A DNA stretch of 9,719 nucleotides from contig JBGPPD010000106.1 in the NCBI GenBank assembly GCA_041488375.1, positions 1-9,719 on the forward strand, read 5' to 3'. The notes under the pieces were generated by a model. The model was not told the DNA's origin and did not search any database. It was given only the letters and a program-made list of their open reading frames with translations. This stretch comes from JAABQT01 sp041488375. GTDB lineage: Bacteria > Pseudomonadota > Gammaproteobacteria > Burkholderiales > SG8-39. The position numbers were made by a program, and so were the translations under genes. Below are positions 1-6,593 of this stretch, piece after piece (within the stretch, counting starts at the first letter, position 1; each line of letters begins with the position of its first letter).

Positions 1-960
1 AATCGCGTCGCCTGCGGCATCGTGTCCCAGGGCGTAGCGCTTGGCGTCGACGTGGCCGGGCGAGGGTTCCGGACTGCGCGCCAAGACGTGGAATTTTGCG
101 GTCACGACGTTGGACCAGTTGTGGACCGCCGTGCACACCGCGCAGCCGGTATAGGCGTAAAGAGACGGATCGGCTGTGTAGGCGTCCGGCTCGCCGTCGC
201 CGTCGTCGTCGATGCCGTACTCAATGCTCAACTCCTCGATTCCCTCGACCAGCGGTACCCGCGCCATCGTCGAGCCGGCCAGCTCCAGCCGCATGAGCGT
301 GGGGATGTTCCCACCCGCGCCATTGTCGGCGCTGATGAAATAGACATTGACCACGTACTCGCGCAGTGCCGCCGGCGTGATGCAGTCCTTGCGCATCAGC
401 GGGAACTCCGTCGTGCCGAACGGTCCCACGACGTACGGGATCGAATCGGTGTTGCACAGAGTGGCCTGCAGATAGGGCTTGCCGGCTATCGCCGGCTCGC
501 AGCCCGCGACGCCCGCGGCGCAAGTCCTCACGCGCCGCACGACCAGGATATCGGTATTCGCCTTGACGTCGGCCGGCATGCAGGCCGGCGCGCCCGAGCC
601 GCCGTCATAGCCCTGGACGTGGATCGGCATGGCCGCCGCCCACTCCGCCGAGACGGTCGAGCACGGGTCGGGCAGCGCCGCCGGGGCGGCGAGCGCATCG
701 ACATCGACCTCGCCGAAATATCCTGCGACGCGCAAATCGTCGGAGAGAAGTTCCACCGCATAACGCCCGTTCTCGATCTGGCGGCTGTTGCGCTCGAGTT
801 CGCTGCGCGCCGAGCTTGCGTTCGCGAACACCACGAGCAGGGTCGCCAGCAGTACCAAGCCGATCGCCATCGAGACCATGAGTTCGACCAGCGAGAAGCC
901 GGCCGCGCACGCCGGCGCGGGCCGCGCGAGCGCTTTGCCGGTCCCGGCGTCGTGCCTCAT
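1..960 (-). CDS. pilW: Type IV pilus minor pilin PilW, 3' end outside window
   Basis: A minor pseudopilin, inserted in the inner membrane and built into the pilus tip/priming complex after processing by prepilin peptidase PilD. 320 codons are visible with no stop before the left edge, so the C-terminus is missing. A class III signal is clear: a basic leader ending in Gly21, cleavage before Phe22, Glu26 at mature position +5, then a hydrophobic helix to about residue 48. The stretch around residues 62-83 (ENGRYAVELLSDDLRVAGY) is typical of PilW. Residues 250-259 form an acidic DDDGDG loop that resembles a calcium-binding loop. The mature part is cysteine-rich (100, 127, 147, 154, 169, 193, 273, 276), so disulfides are likely. 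The ATG overlaps the pilV stop as ATGA (957-960), implying translational coupling. PilX and PilY1 would be expected next, off the window. Confidence 0.93.
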   Translation of the reverse strand, partial: MRHDAGTGKALARPAPACAAGFSLVELMVSMAIGLVLLATLLVVFANASSARSELERNSRQIENGRYAVELLSDDLRVAGYFGEVDVDALAAPAALPDPCSTVSAEWAAAMPIHVQGYDGGSGAPACMPADVKANTDILVVRRVRTCAAGVAGCEPAIAGKPYLQATLCNTDSIPYVVGPFGTTEFPLMRKDCITPAALREYVVNVYFISADNGAGGNIPTLMRLELAGSTMARVPLVEGIEELSIEYGIDDDGDGEPDAYTADPSLYAYTGCAVCTAVHNWSNVVTAKFHVLARSPEPSPGHVDAKRYALGHDAAGDAI

Positions 961-1550
961 GGCGTCACGCACAGCCCGGTGGCCGGATCGTTCTGCAGGC
1001 AGCCGATCGTGACGCGGGCGACCAGGGCGCGCCGCATCCGCTCGTTGGCATACAGCCCCAGGCCGCAATCGGTGGAGGCGGGTGCCACGGTGGGCGCCAG
1101 CCCCTGCCACGTCACGGCGACCACGAACTCGCGCGGCATGGTGCCGACGACGCTGGCTACGCAACCGCGCGCGTCGATCATGCCGCCGGCTTGCTCCCCG
1201 CTTGCCGTGCTTTCGGCTGTGCCGAGCAACTCGCTGTTCCACTGACAGAGGTCGAGCGCGGCGCCAGCGAGCCCGCCGCAATCCTGCACCGGGTTGCCGG
1301 CGCCCAGCACCGCGGCGGTGACGTAGCTCAGCGCGTCATTGCGGTTGGCGTTGATGCGGTCGACCATGTCCTGCAGCAGCAGGACCGCGTGGGACCTGTG
1401 GTACGACTCCGCCTGCGCAAGCTGCATGCGTACCTGGAGTGCCGCGACGCCGAGCAGGCCAAACGAGAGGATCGCGATGGTGACCAGCACTTCGATCAGG
1501 GTGACGCCGCGCTCGCGGGCCGCCGGCGCCGCCGGGCGGCCGCACATCAT
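957..1550 (-). CDS. pilV: Type IV pilus minor pilin / modification protein PilV
   Basis: A 197-residue minor pseudopilin of the PilV family, acting with PilW, FimT, PilE and PilX in pilus priming at the inner membrane. It has a prepilin leader of 15 residues ending RERG, cleavage between Gly15 and Val16 (VTLIEVLV), Glu20 at +5, and a long N-terminal helix to about residue 42. The following segment (about 45-67, with HRSHAVLLLQDMVDRINANR) fits PilV proteins. Three starts are possible in a row: TTG at 1556, ATG at 1550 and ATG at 1547. I chose 1550 because it forms the usual ATGA overlap with the fimT stop and has GGAG eight bases upstream. Family assignment is secure; which pseudopilins it contacts is inferred from known systems. 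Confidence 0.92.
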   Translation of the reverse strand: MMCGRPAAPAARERGVTLIEVLVTIAILSFGLLGVAALQVRMQLAQAESYHRSHAVLLLQDMVDRINANRNDALSYVTAAVLGAGNPVQDCGGLAGAALDLCQWNSELLGTAESTASGEQAGGMIDARGCVASVVGTMPREFVVAVTWQGLAPTVAPASTDCGLGLYANERMRRALVARVTIGCLQNDPATGLCVTP

Positions 1551-2014
1551 AGGCAACGCTCCGGCTTGCGCACCGGCCGCCCGCTCAATTCGATGCTGAC
1601 GCAGCCGGCGTGTTCGGTCCGGCCGCCGTTCGCCGCGAGATTGATCGACGTTCCGCCGGTGTTGACGCGCCCCGCGCCGTTGTAGGTCACGCGGCCGGGT
1701 CCGGTGATGATGACCCGGGGCATGCGGTCCTGGCGCTTCACCACCTCGCCGCTGAAGTCGGAAATGGTCCAGCCGTCCGACCAGTTTCCTCCGCTGGGAA
1801 CGATGGCGACCGTGGTATTGCGCGTGACCGCTTCGCTGCGCGCCAGCAGCAGGTCCGAGAACACGTCCAAGCTCGCGGTCTTCACCGCCTGCGCCAGGAA
1901 GATGTCGTGGAAGTTGGGGATCGCCACGCCAGTCAGGATCACCAGCACGGCCAGGGCCACCATGACTTCGGTGAGCGTGAATCCGCGCGCTTGCATGCGA
2001 GAGGGCTCTACCAT
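1547..2014 (-). CDS. fimT: GspH/FimT-family minor pseudopilin
   Basis: A 155-residue pseudopilin of the GspH/FimT family (C-terminal GspH domain). FimT-type proteins are minor components of type IV pili, some linked to DNA binding and uptake. The leader ends in Gly11, cleavage is before Phe12 (GFTLTEVMVAL), and Glu16 is at +5. A GspH-type core follows: residues 53-68 (SDLLLARSEAVTRNTT) and a GNWSDGW stretch near 76-82 are family hallmarks. Cys138 and Cys154 probably form the C-terminal disulfide. The start at 2014 overlaps the end of pilE by seven bases and has no strong ribosome binding site, suggesting coupling. An in-frame ATG at 1996 would give a more typical five-residue leader (MQARG) and cannot be excluded. 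Whether this copy acts in adhesion or DNA uptake cannot be told from sequence. Confidence 0.9.
   Translation of the reverse strand: MVEPSRMQARGFTLTEVMVALAVLVILTGVAIPNFHDIFLAQAVKTASLDVFSDLLLARSEAVTRNTTVAIVPSGGNWSDGWTISDFSGEVVKRQDRMPRVIITGPGRVTYNGAGRVNTGGTSINLAANGGRTEHAGCVSIELSGRPVRKPERCL
1559..1562 (-). promoter_or_regulatory. Ribosome binding site for pilV
   Basis: GGAG on the minus strand lies eight bases before the ATG at 1550. It sits inside the last codons of fimT. It favours the 1550 start over the TTG at 1556 (too close) and the ATG at 1547 (11 bases away). Confidence 0.55.
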
Positions 2015-2493
2015 CCCGCTTGCCCGGAGCGCGTCCTGGCGCCCAGATGGTCCAGCGTGAGCACGCCGTCGGGGGCCTGCGCCGAGCCCGAGATGGGCGT
2101 CGCGGTGATGGTGTACGAGGGCGGCAGCGTAGGCGCCGCCGGCTCGATCGTCACGGCATAGACGCTCGACACGTCGGCCGGCACCGCGAGATTGAGCGCG
2201 CCGAGCGCGCCCGCGCCCCCGGCGTACCTGCGCGCGTCGATCAGGTACTGCTGCTCACGGGTGGCGACTTCGATCATGAAGCTTTCGACCGCGCTTCTGC
2301 GCCCCTTGCGCATGTGGTTCTGGTAGGACGGCACGGCGATTACCGCGAGTATGCCGACGATGACCACGGCGATCATCAGCTCGGTCAGCGTGAAGCCCGC
2401 CGCGGCGGCGGGAGCACGCGACGGCTCAGTGCGTTCGCGCCTGCTTCGAGCGAAGCAAGATCCCGTCGGCGAGATCGGGCACCGTGATCGCAT
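2008..2493 (-). CDS. pilE: PilE-like type IV pilin, minor pilin with long leader
   Basis: First gene of the minor-pilin operon, 161 residues. The N-terminal helix is classic: Gly33, cleavage before Phe34 (GFTLTELMIAVVIVGILAVI), Glu38 at +5, then Pro55-Ser-Tyr-Gln and a RKGRRSAVE helix end, as in PilE/ComP-type pilins. The C-terminus has the LTLDHLGA strand seen at the end of PilE proteins. Two oddities are visible. The leader before the cleavage site is 33 residues, against five to ten in most type IVa pilins. The mature protein has no cysteine, so the usual C-terminal disulfide loop is absent. ATG 2493 was chosen because GAGGA lies five bases upstream; a GTG at 2529 has no such site, and there is no ATG, GTG or TTG closer to the helix. 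It is probably a minor pilin, not the major one, given its operon. Confidence 0.88.
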   Translation of the reverse strand: MRSRCPISPTGSCFARSRRERTEPSRAPAAAAGFTLTELMIAVVIVGILAVIAVPSYQNHMRKGRRSAVESFMIEVATREQQYLIDARRYAGGAGALGALNLAVPADVSSVYAVTIEPAAPTLPPSYTITATPISGSAQAPDGVLTLDHLGARTRSGQAGW

Positions 2494-2494
2494 G

Positions 2495-2512
2495 TCTGTC
2501 CTCACGGACAAA
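2495..2512 (-). promoter_or_regulatory. Ribosome binding site of pilE inside a GNRA-capped hairpin
   Basis: On the minus strand the leader reads TGTCC-GTGA-GGACA (2510 to 2497): a perfect five-base stem with a GUGA loop, which fits the GNRA tetraloop pattern. A U-G and a U-A pair can extend it to 2495-2512. The Shine-Dalgarno bases GAGGA (2503-2499) lie half in the loop and half in the 3' arm, just before the ATG at 2493. This could lower or regulate translation of the pilin operon. The pairing is read directly from the sequence; regulation is inference. Confidence 0.5.
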
Positions 2513-2673
2513 TGATTCGTTGCCCCCACAGGCCAGATGCATTCGTGCTCTCATGCTTTTTGCTATTGCGGAGTCAATCTAGCAGATCGGCCGCGCGAAG
2601 CCTATGCGCAACGCAATGCAGCGTGACGGAATTAACGCCCCGGCACCGGCGCGACTCGTGGAAGGTTTCGCGC

Positions 2674-2724
2674 GTCGCTGCGAAGCGACAATCGGCGCTT
2701 GCCGCGCGCTTGCGCGGACGCGCC
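2674..2724. repeat. Two tandem stem-loops in the intergenic region
   Basis: Stem-loop one is 2674-2689: GTCGCT, loop GCGA, AGCGAC, a perfect six-base stem; read on the plus strand the loop fits GNRA. Stem-loop two is 2694-2724: outer arms GGCGC/GCGCC, a 3x2 internal loop, inner arms CCGCGC/GCGCGG and loop GCTT, eleven pairs in all. Neither strand has a T-run after the stems, so they are not standard intrinsic terminators. They could be a REP-like palindromic unit, part of a small RNA, or the folded 5' leader of a long pilE transcript. Some short palindromes are expected by chance in GC-rich DNA. Confidence 0.45.
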
Positions 2725-2922
2725 TGCGTCGTTCGAGCACCGGTATCCCAACGATACTAACGATCATCGCGACAACCCTAAGGCGATTGCTGAACGTCGC
2801 GAAATTCCTGTTCGGTGATCCAGTTCGCGTTGCCGCCGCAGCTTGGCGTTCGCGCTTGATGCGCGCGGTCGTGCCGCGGCGACTGCGCCATTCGCCGCTT
2901 CTCCGGCGGATCCGGTTTCTGC

Positions 2923-2950
2923 GCCGTCGTGCCGTCGTGGCAAGACGACG
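2923..2950. promoter_or_regulatory. Inverted repeat, possible activator site
   Basis: GCCGTCGT occurs twice in tandem (2923-2930 and 2931-2938). The second copy supplies the left arm of an inverted repeat, CGTCGT-GGCAAG-ACGACG, at 2933-2950. Its centre lies about 100 bases upstream of the transcription start predicted from the sigma-54-like promoter. That is the usual distance for the upstream site of an enhancer-binding protein. No specific regulator is recognised, and six-base arms could be chance. Confidence 0.3.
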
Positions 2951-3014
2951 TGCCGACCGGTGTTTCAGCGCGCTCGATCGTCCAACTGATTGATAGTGAT
3001 CGAAAGGCGCCGGC

Positions 3015-3029
3015 TGGCACGTCCCGTGC
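3015..3029 (+). promoter_or_regulatory. Candidate sigma-54 (RpoN) promoter of the di-heme gene
   Basis: TGGCACG (3015-3021), four bases, then GTGC (3026-3029). This matches the -24 element of the sigma-54 consensus (TGGCACG-N4-TTGCW) completely and the TGC of the -12 element. The invariant GG and GC doublets are exactly ten bases apart. The predicted start near 3041 would leave a leader of about 16 bases that just includes the ribosome binding site at 3044-3050. The same bases also form a short inverted repeat (GCACG-TCC-CGTGC), so an operator is an alternative reading. Confidence 0.55.
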
Positions 3030-3043
3030 GTCGCGTCCAGATC

Positions 3044-3050
3044 GGGAGGA
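3044..3050 (+). promoter_or_regulatory. Strong ribosome binding site of the di-heme gene
   Basis: GGGAGGA ends six bases before the ATG at 3057. It is the best Shine-Dalgarno match in the window and fixes the start of the di-heme gene. Confidence 0.75.
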
Positions 3051-3056
3051 ATCGCC

Positions 3057-4457
3057 ATGAATGCGAAATTGTTCTATGCGCTGCCGGTCGCCGGTCTGAT
3101 CGGCTTCTTTCTGTTCCACACGCAGCTCGTCTCCTCGCAAACATTTCAGCCCTCGTCGTCCCGGGCACGCGATCCCGGCGTGCGCGAACCCGACGGCCCG
3201 GCGGACGCCGGCGGGCCGATCGCAGGATTGAGCGATGCCGAGCGCGCGTTCTTCGATGCGGGCAAGGACGATTTCGAAGAAACGGACGGAGTCGCTGAAG
3301 GCCTCGGGCCGACGCTGAACCTGGACAGTTGCGGCGGTTGCCATGCGCAGCCGGCCACGGGAGGAAGCAGTCCCAAGGTGAATCCCCAGGCGGCACTTGC
3401 CGGGGCGGGCAACAGCCTGCCATCGTTCATCACGTCCAGCGGGCCGGTGCGCGAGGCGAGGTTCGTCAGGAACCCCGATGGATCGCCCGACGGCGGCGTC
3501 CACGCGCTGTTCACCATTGCCGGCCGCTCGGACGCGGCGGGTTGCGTGCTCGCGCAGCCCGATTTCGAGCGCGAGCTTGGAAAGCGCAACGTGATCTTCC
3601 GCATCCCGACCCCCGTATTCGGGGCGGGCCTGATCGAGCAGATTCCCGACGCGGCGATCCTGGCGAACCAGGCGAGCGGCGCCGCGCAGAAGCAGCAGCT
3701 CGGGATCCGCGGCCGCGCCAATTTCGCGCTTTCCGGCCGAACCGTTTCCGGCCAATCGAACAACAACGGCAACGACGGCACCATCGCGCGTTTCGGCTGG
3801 AAGGCGCAGAACAAATCGCTGCTGCTATTTTCCGCCGAGGCCTACAACGTGGAGATGGGCATCACCAGCGAACTGTTCCAGACGGAGCGCGATGAAACGC
3901 CTTCCTGCCAGTTCCGGACGGTCCCCAACAGCGTCACCGATACCGCCGCGGGTACGCCGCTCGCGGCGATCAGCGCGATCGAGAAATTCGCTTTCTTCCA
4001 GCGCTTCCTCGCGCCGCCGACGCAATCTCCCGACAAGCCGGGGGGCTCGCACTCCATCGGCCGCGGCCGCAGCCTTTTCACCTCCATCGGCTGCGCGCTG
4101 TGCCACACGCCCATGATGCAGACGGGCAATTCCGCCGTTGAGGCCCTGCGCAACCGGCCCGTCAATCTCTACTCCGACCTGCTGACCCACGACATGGGTC
4201 CCGGGCTGGCCGATGGCGTCTCCCAGGGACAGGCGGGCCCGCGGGAATTCCGCACCGCGCCCCTGTGGGGTCTGGGCAAGCGGATATTCTTCCTGCATGA
4301 CGGGCGCGCCAGCGACCTGCTCGAGGCGATCGAGCAGCACCGCAGCGGCGGCGGCCGCGCCGGCGACGCGTCCGAGGCGAACCAGATCGTCACGAATTTC
4401 AGCCGCCTGAGGGAAAACCAGAAGCAGGACATTCTCAACTTCCTGCGCTCGCTGTGA
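3057..4457 (+). CDS. Di-heme c-type oxidoreductase, DHOR (DUF1111/COG3488) family
   Basis: A 466-residue exported protein with two c-type heme sites: CGGCH at 92-96 and CALCH at 346-350. An N-terminal hydrophobic segment (about 4-20, ending near VSSQ at 25-28) looks like a Sec signal peptide, so the hemes should be attached in the periplasm. The C-terminal half has family signatures: YSDLLTHDMG (372-381), FRTAPLWGLG (398-407) and FLHDGRASDLLEAIEQH (412-428). DHOR proteins are distant relatives of cytochrome c peroxidase and MauG and are often annotated as thiol oxidoreductases. The real substrate is unknown for most, so I assign none. His378 and Met380 are candidates for a distal heme ligand. 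The gene stands alone on its strand behind a sigma-54-like promoter, and its 3' end overlaps convergent hflX by 23 bases. No imelysin gene, a frequent DHOR neighbour, is in the window. Confidence 0.92.
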   Translation: MNAKLFYALPVAGLIGFFLFHTQLVSSQTFQPSSSRARDPGVREPDGPADAGGPIAGLSDAERAFFDAGKDDFEETDGVAEGLGPTLNLDSCGGCHAQPATGGSSPKVNPQAALAGAGNSLPSFITSSGPVREARFVRNPDGSPDGGVHALFTIAGRSDAAGCVLAQPDFERELGKRNVIFRIPTPVFGAGLIEQIPDAAILANQASGAAQKQQLGIRGRANFALSGRTVSGQSNNNGNDGTIARFGWKAQNKSLLLFSAEAYNVEMGITSELFQTERDETPSCQFRTVPNSVTDTAAGTPLAAISAIEKFAFFQRFLAPPTQSPDKPGGSHSIGRGRSLFTSIGCALCHTPMMQTGNSAVEALRNRPVNLYSDLLTHDMGPGLADGVSQGQAGPREFRTAPLWGLGKRIFFLHDGRASDLLEAIEQHRSGGGRAGDASEANQIVTNFSRLRENQKQDILNFLRSL

Positions 4458-5706
4458 CAGAGCGCAATTGCGCGCGCAGCCGCTCCACGGCTTCGGGCTC
4501 GCCGCGCACACGCAGGAACGCGCCTTCGCCCCCAGCGCGCTCCTCCAGTACCTCGCAGCTGGCGAAGATCTCCCCGCGCATGTTCTGTGCCGCCCACGGA
4601 AGGAAAAGGTCGGCCTCGACGAGCTGCTGCCGGAAGTGCGCGACGATCGCCTCGCGCAGCTTCGCCACATCGCCCTCGCGGCGAGCGCTCATCACGATGC
4701 AGCCCGGGTACTTCGCGCGCAGCGCGGCTTCGTCGCCGCCGCGATCGATCTTGTTGAACACCAGCAGGCGCGGCACGTCCTTGGCGCCGATCTCCTCGAG
4801 CACTTCCTCGGTCACCGCCAGCTGCCGCTCGTAACCGGGGTCGCTCGCGTCCACCACGTGGGCGAGCAGCGCAGCCTCGAGCGCCTCGTCGAGCGTCGAC
4901 TTGAACGAGGCGACGAGCCCGTGCGGCAGGTTCTTGATGAAGCCGACCGTGTCGCTGACCAGCACGCGCGGCACGCTCTCGGGGTGCAGGGCGCGCACGG
5001 TGGTATCCAGCGTCGCGAACAGCTTGTCGGCGACCAGGACCTCGCTGCCGGTGAGTGCGCGCATCAGCGTGGACTTGCCCGCGTTGGTGTAGCCGACCAG
5101 CGCCACGCGTGCCAGCCCCTGGCGCTCCTGGCGCCGGGCGCGCTGCGTGTCGCGCCCGAGGACCATCGCGTCGAGCTCCTTTTGCAGCTCGGCGATGCGG
5201 TCGCGGATCTTGCGCCGGTCGAGCTCGCCGTGGGACTCGCCGCCGCTGCGGCCGCCGGTGCCGCTGCGCGCGCGGTCCTTCGGCCCGGCGAGCTTGGCGG
5301 CTTCGCGCATGCGCGGCGCCATGTAGCCGAGGCGCGCGATCTCGACCTGCGCGCGCGCGGCGCGCGAGCGCGCGTGGCGGTGGAAGATCTCGAGGATCAC
5401 CATGGCGCGGTCCATCACCTCGCAGCCGGCTTCCTTCTCCAGGTTGTGCGCCTGCGAGGGGGAGATGTCGTGGTCGACGAGAATCAACTCGGCGCGCTCG
5501 AGCTGGACCTGGTCGTGAAGTTCCTTGCGCTTGCCGGTCCCGAGGTACCCCGCCGAGTCGAAGCTGGCGCGCTTCTGCGTGAACGTGCCGACCACCTCGA
5601 AGCCCAGCGTCTTGGCGAGCTGGCGCAGCTCGGTCAGCGAGGCCTCGAACTCGACGTCGCTCGCGCCGGGCAACTGCACGGCCGCCACGAGGGCGCGCCT
5701 GGTCAA
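4435..5706 (-). CDS. hflX: Ribosome-associated GTPase HflX
   Basis: A TRAFAC-class GTPase of about 423 residues that binds the 50S subunit and splits or rescues stalled ribosomes, notably under heat stress in E. coli. With the start at 5706 all GTPase motifs are in place: P-loop GYTNAGKST (205-213), switch I FATLDTT (230-236), DTVG (252-255), NKID (318-321) and SAR (340-342). The N-terminal HflX domain shows QLPG near residue 11, TFTQKRASFDSAGYLGTGK and, before the G domain, the glycine-rich RSGGES linker followed by ELDRRKIRDRI. The frame stays open upstream to 5901, inside the hydrolase gene. The TTG at 5706 was chosen because known HflX proteins begin just before this (K/R)RALVxxxQLPG segment and it overlaps the hydrolase stop (TTGA). 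No strong ribosome binding site is seen, so coupling is likely. hflX usually follows hfq; here it follows queG and a hydrolase. Confidence 0.95.
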   Translation of the reverse strand: MTRRALVAAVQLPGASDVEFEASLTELRQLAKTLGFEVVGTFTQKRASFDSAGYLGTGKRKELHDQVQLERAELILVDHDISPSQAHNLEKEAGCEVMDRAMVILEIFHRHARSRAARAQVEIARLGYMAPRMREAAKLAGPKDRARSGTGGRSGGESHGELDRRKIRDRIAELQKELDAMVLGRDTQRARRQERQGLARVALVGYTNAGKSTLMRALTGSEVLVADKLFATLDTTVRALHPESVPRVLVSDTVGFIKNLPHGLVASFKSTLDEALEAALLAHVVDASDPGYERQLAVTEEVLEEIGAKDVPRLLVFNKIDRGGDEAALRAKYPGCIVMSARREGDVAKLREAIVAHFRQQLVEADLFLPWAAQNMRGEIFASCEVLEERAGGEGAFLRVRGEPEAVERLRAQLRSVTASAGS

Positions 5707-6593
5707 GCCCGTGCCGCCCAGGAAAACAACTCCCGGAACACCGCGTCGCGGATTTCCTGCCGCGACAGCACCAGGTCGTGCAGGCCGCCCGGGAAGGCGA
5801 GCACCGTCGCCTCGCGCCCGAGCGTGCGGCCCCAGCGCGCGATGTGGCGCCAGTCGAGCACGATGTCGGCTTCGTCCGAATGCATGATCAGCACGGGGCA
5901 ATCAATGGTGAGGCCCGAATGTACCTTGGCTTGCGCGGCGAGGATCGCCCCGATCCAGCCGAAGTAGGCCGGAAAACCGTACAGCGGCTTCAGCTTCAGG
6001 TCGAAGTCCCACTCGCCGCCGAACTCGCGGTGGATGCTGCGCACATACTCGGGACGGATCGCCTTCGGGTCGTTGAGGAACGGGAACGCGTGCCCGGCCA
6101 GCGCGGCCAAGCCGAGCTGCGCGCGCTTGAACGGCGTCGCGTTCCAGTCGAAGAACGGGCTGTTGAGCCACAGCGCCCTCACCTGCTCCCTGCGCTCGCC
6201 CAGGCCCGCATAGAGCGTGCAGACCAGTCCGCCGGTCGAATGACCCGCCAGCAGCACCGGCGCGCCGATCTCCTCCAGCGCGCGCGTGATGTCGGCGTGG
6301 TACTCGGCGACGTCCTTGCAGAAGCACGGATGCTGGTGCGCCAGGAGCGAGCGCCCGTGTTTCCTCAGGTCGAGGGCGTAGAACGCATAACCCTCGGCGG
6401 CGAAGCGCTCGGCCATGTGGCGCTGGAAGAAATAGTCCACGAAGCCGTGCACGTAGAGCACCGCGCCGCGCGGCGCATCCCCCGCGGGCAGGCGCACGAG
6501 CGTCGCCACCAGACGGCCGTCGTAGTCGTGCGCAAACTCGAGCGTCCTCGACTCGAATCCGGGCAGCAGCTTGTCGGGGGTCCAGTCACTCAT
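5703..6593 (-). CDS. Alpha/beta hydrolase, monoglyceride lipase/lysophospholipase-like
   Basis: A 296-residue serine hydrolase with the alpha/beta fold (Hydrolase_4 type), without signal peptide, so probably cytoplasmic. Visible elements are the oxyanion HGF at 49-51, the nucleophile elbow GHSTGG with Ser119, a lid-like insertion of about residues 145-225 rich in aromatic residues, a late Asp (243 or 247, in HSDEADIVLD) and the catalytic His272 in GGLHD. The family cleaves ester bonds of monoglycerides, lysophospholipids or other small esters; the substrate here cannot be told. ATG 6593 overlaps the end of queG by eight bases. A longer open frame reaches 6854, but its first 87 codons are queG read in another frame. 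Its place between queG and hflX suggests co-transcription, with no obvious functional link. Confidence 0.9.
   Translation of the reverse strand: MSDWTPDKLLPGFESRTLEFAHDYDGRLVATLVRLPAGDAPRGAVLYVHGFVDYFFQRHMAERFAAEGYAFYALDLRKHGRSLLAHQHPCFCKDVAEYHADITRALEEIGAPVLLAGHSTGGLVCTLYAGLGERREQVRALWLNSPFFDWNATPFKRAQLGLAALAGHAFPFLNDPKAIRPEYVRSIHREFGGEWDFDLKLKPLYGFPAYFGWIGAILAAQAKVHSGLTIDCPVLIMHSDEADIVLDWRHIARWGRTLGREATVLAFPGGLHDLVLSRQEIRDAVFRELFSWAARA

Larger units (their letters stand above)
2494..3056. other. Intergenic region between divergent pilE and the di-heme gene
   Basis: The only sizeable gap in the window, 563 bases between two diverging genes, so it should hold both promoters. Open frames crossing it give arginine-rich translations without recognisable motifs, as expected from non-coding GC-rich DNA. 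On the right it holds a candidate sigma-54 promoter and ribosome binding site for the di-heme gene. In the middle are two tandem stem-loops (2674-2724) and an inverted repeat (2923-2950). On the pilE side I found no convincing promoter: a TTGACT (minus strand, 2577-2572) could be a -35 box but has no good -10 at 16-18 bases. Confidence 0.7.

Noticed and set aside
120..145. CAVC followed by TAVH in PilW, resembling a heme site
   Set aside because: The histidine is four residues after the second cysteine, not adjacent, so it is not a CxxCH site. A disulfide is more likely.
2520..2545. Sigma-54-like TGGC...GGCA upstream of pilE on the minus strand
   Set aside because: The GG and GC doublets are nine bases apart, not ten, and the rest of both elements matches poorly.
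2551..2577. Sigma-70 promoter for pilE starting with TTGACT
   Set aside because: No acceptable -10 box at 16-18 bases (best is ATGAGA or CATGAG).
2778..2840. Protein-like tail (NWITEQEFRDVQQSP) at the end of a minus-strand frame, as if a gene remnant
   Set aside because: Only about 20 residues look natural, and the rest of the frame is the antisense of the di-heme gene. Too short to support a pseudogene.
2604..2993. Plus-strand open frame of 129 codons in the intergenic region
   Set aside because: The translation is dominated by arginine and alanine, has no recognisable motif and no ribosome binding site, and competes with equally long frames on the other strand.
2579..3058. Minus-strand open frame of 159 codons across the intergenic region
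   Set aside because: Arginine-rich, starts on the edge of the di-heme gene and would cover its promoter. It looks like chance openness in GC-rich DNA.
5707..5901. N-terminal extension of HflX upstream of 5706
   Set aside because: It is the hydrolase 3' end in another frame, rich in Arg, Pro and Ala, and known HflX proteins begin at the RALV...QLPG segment.
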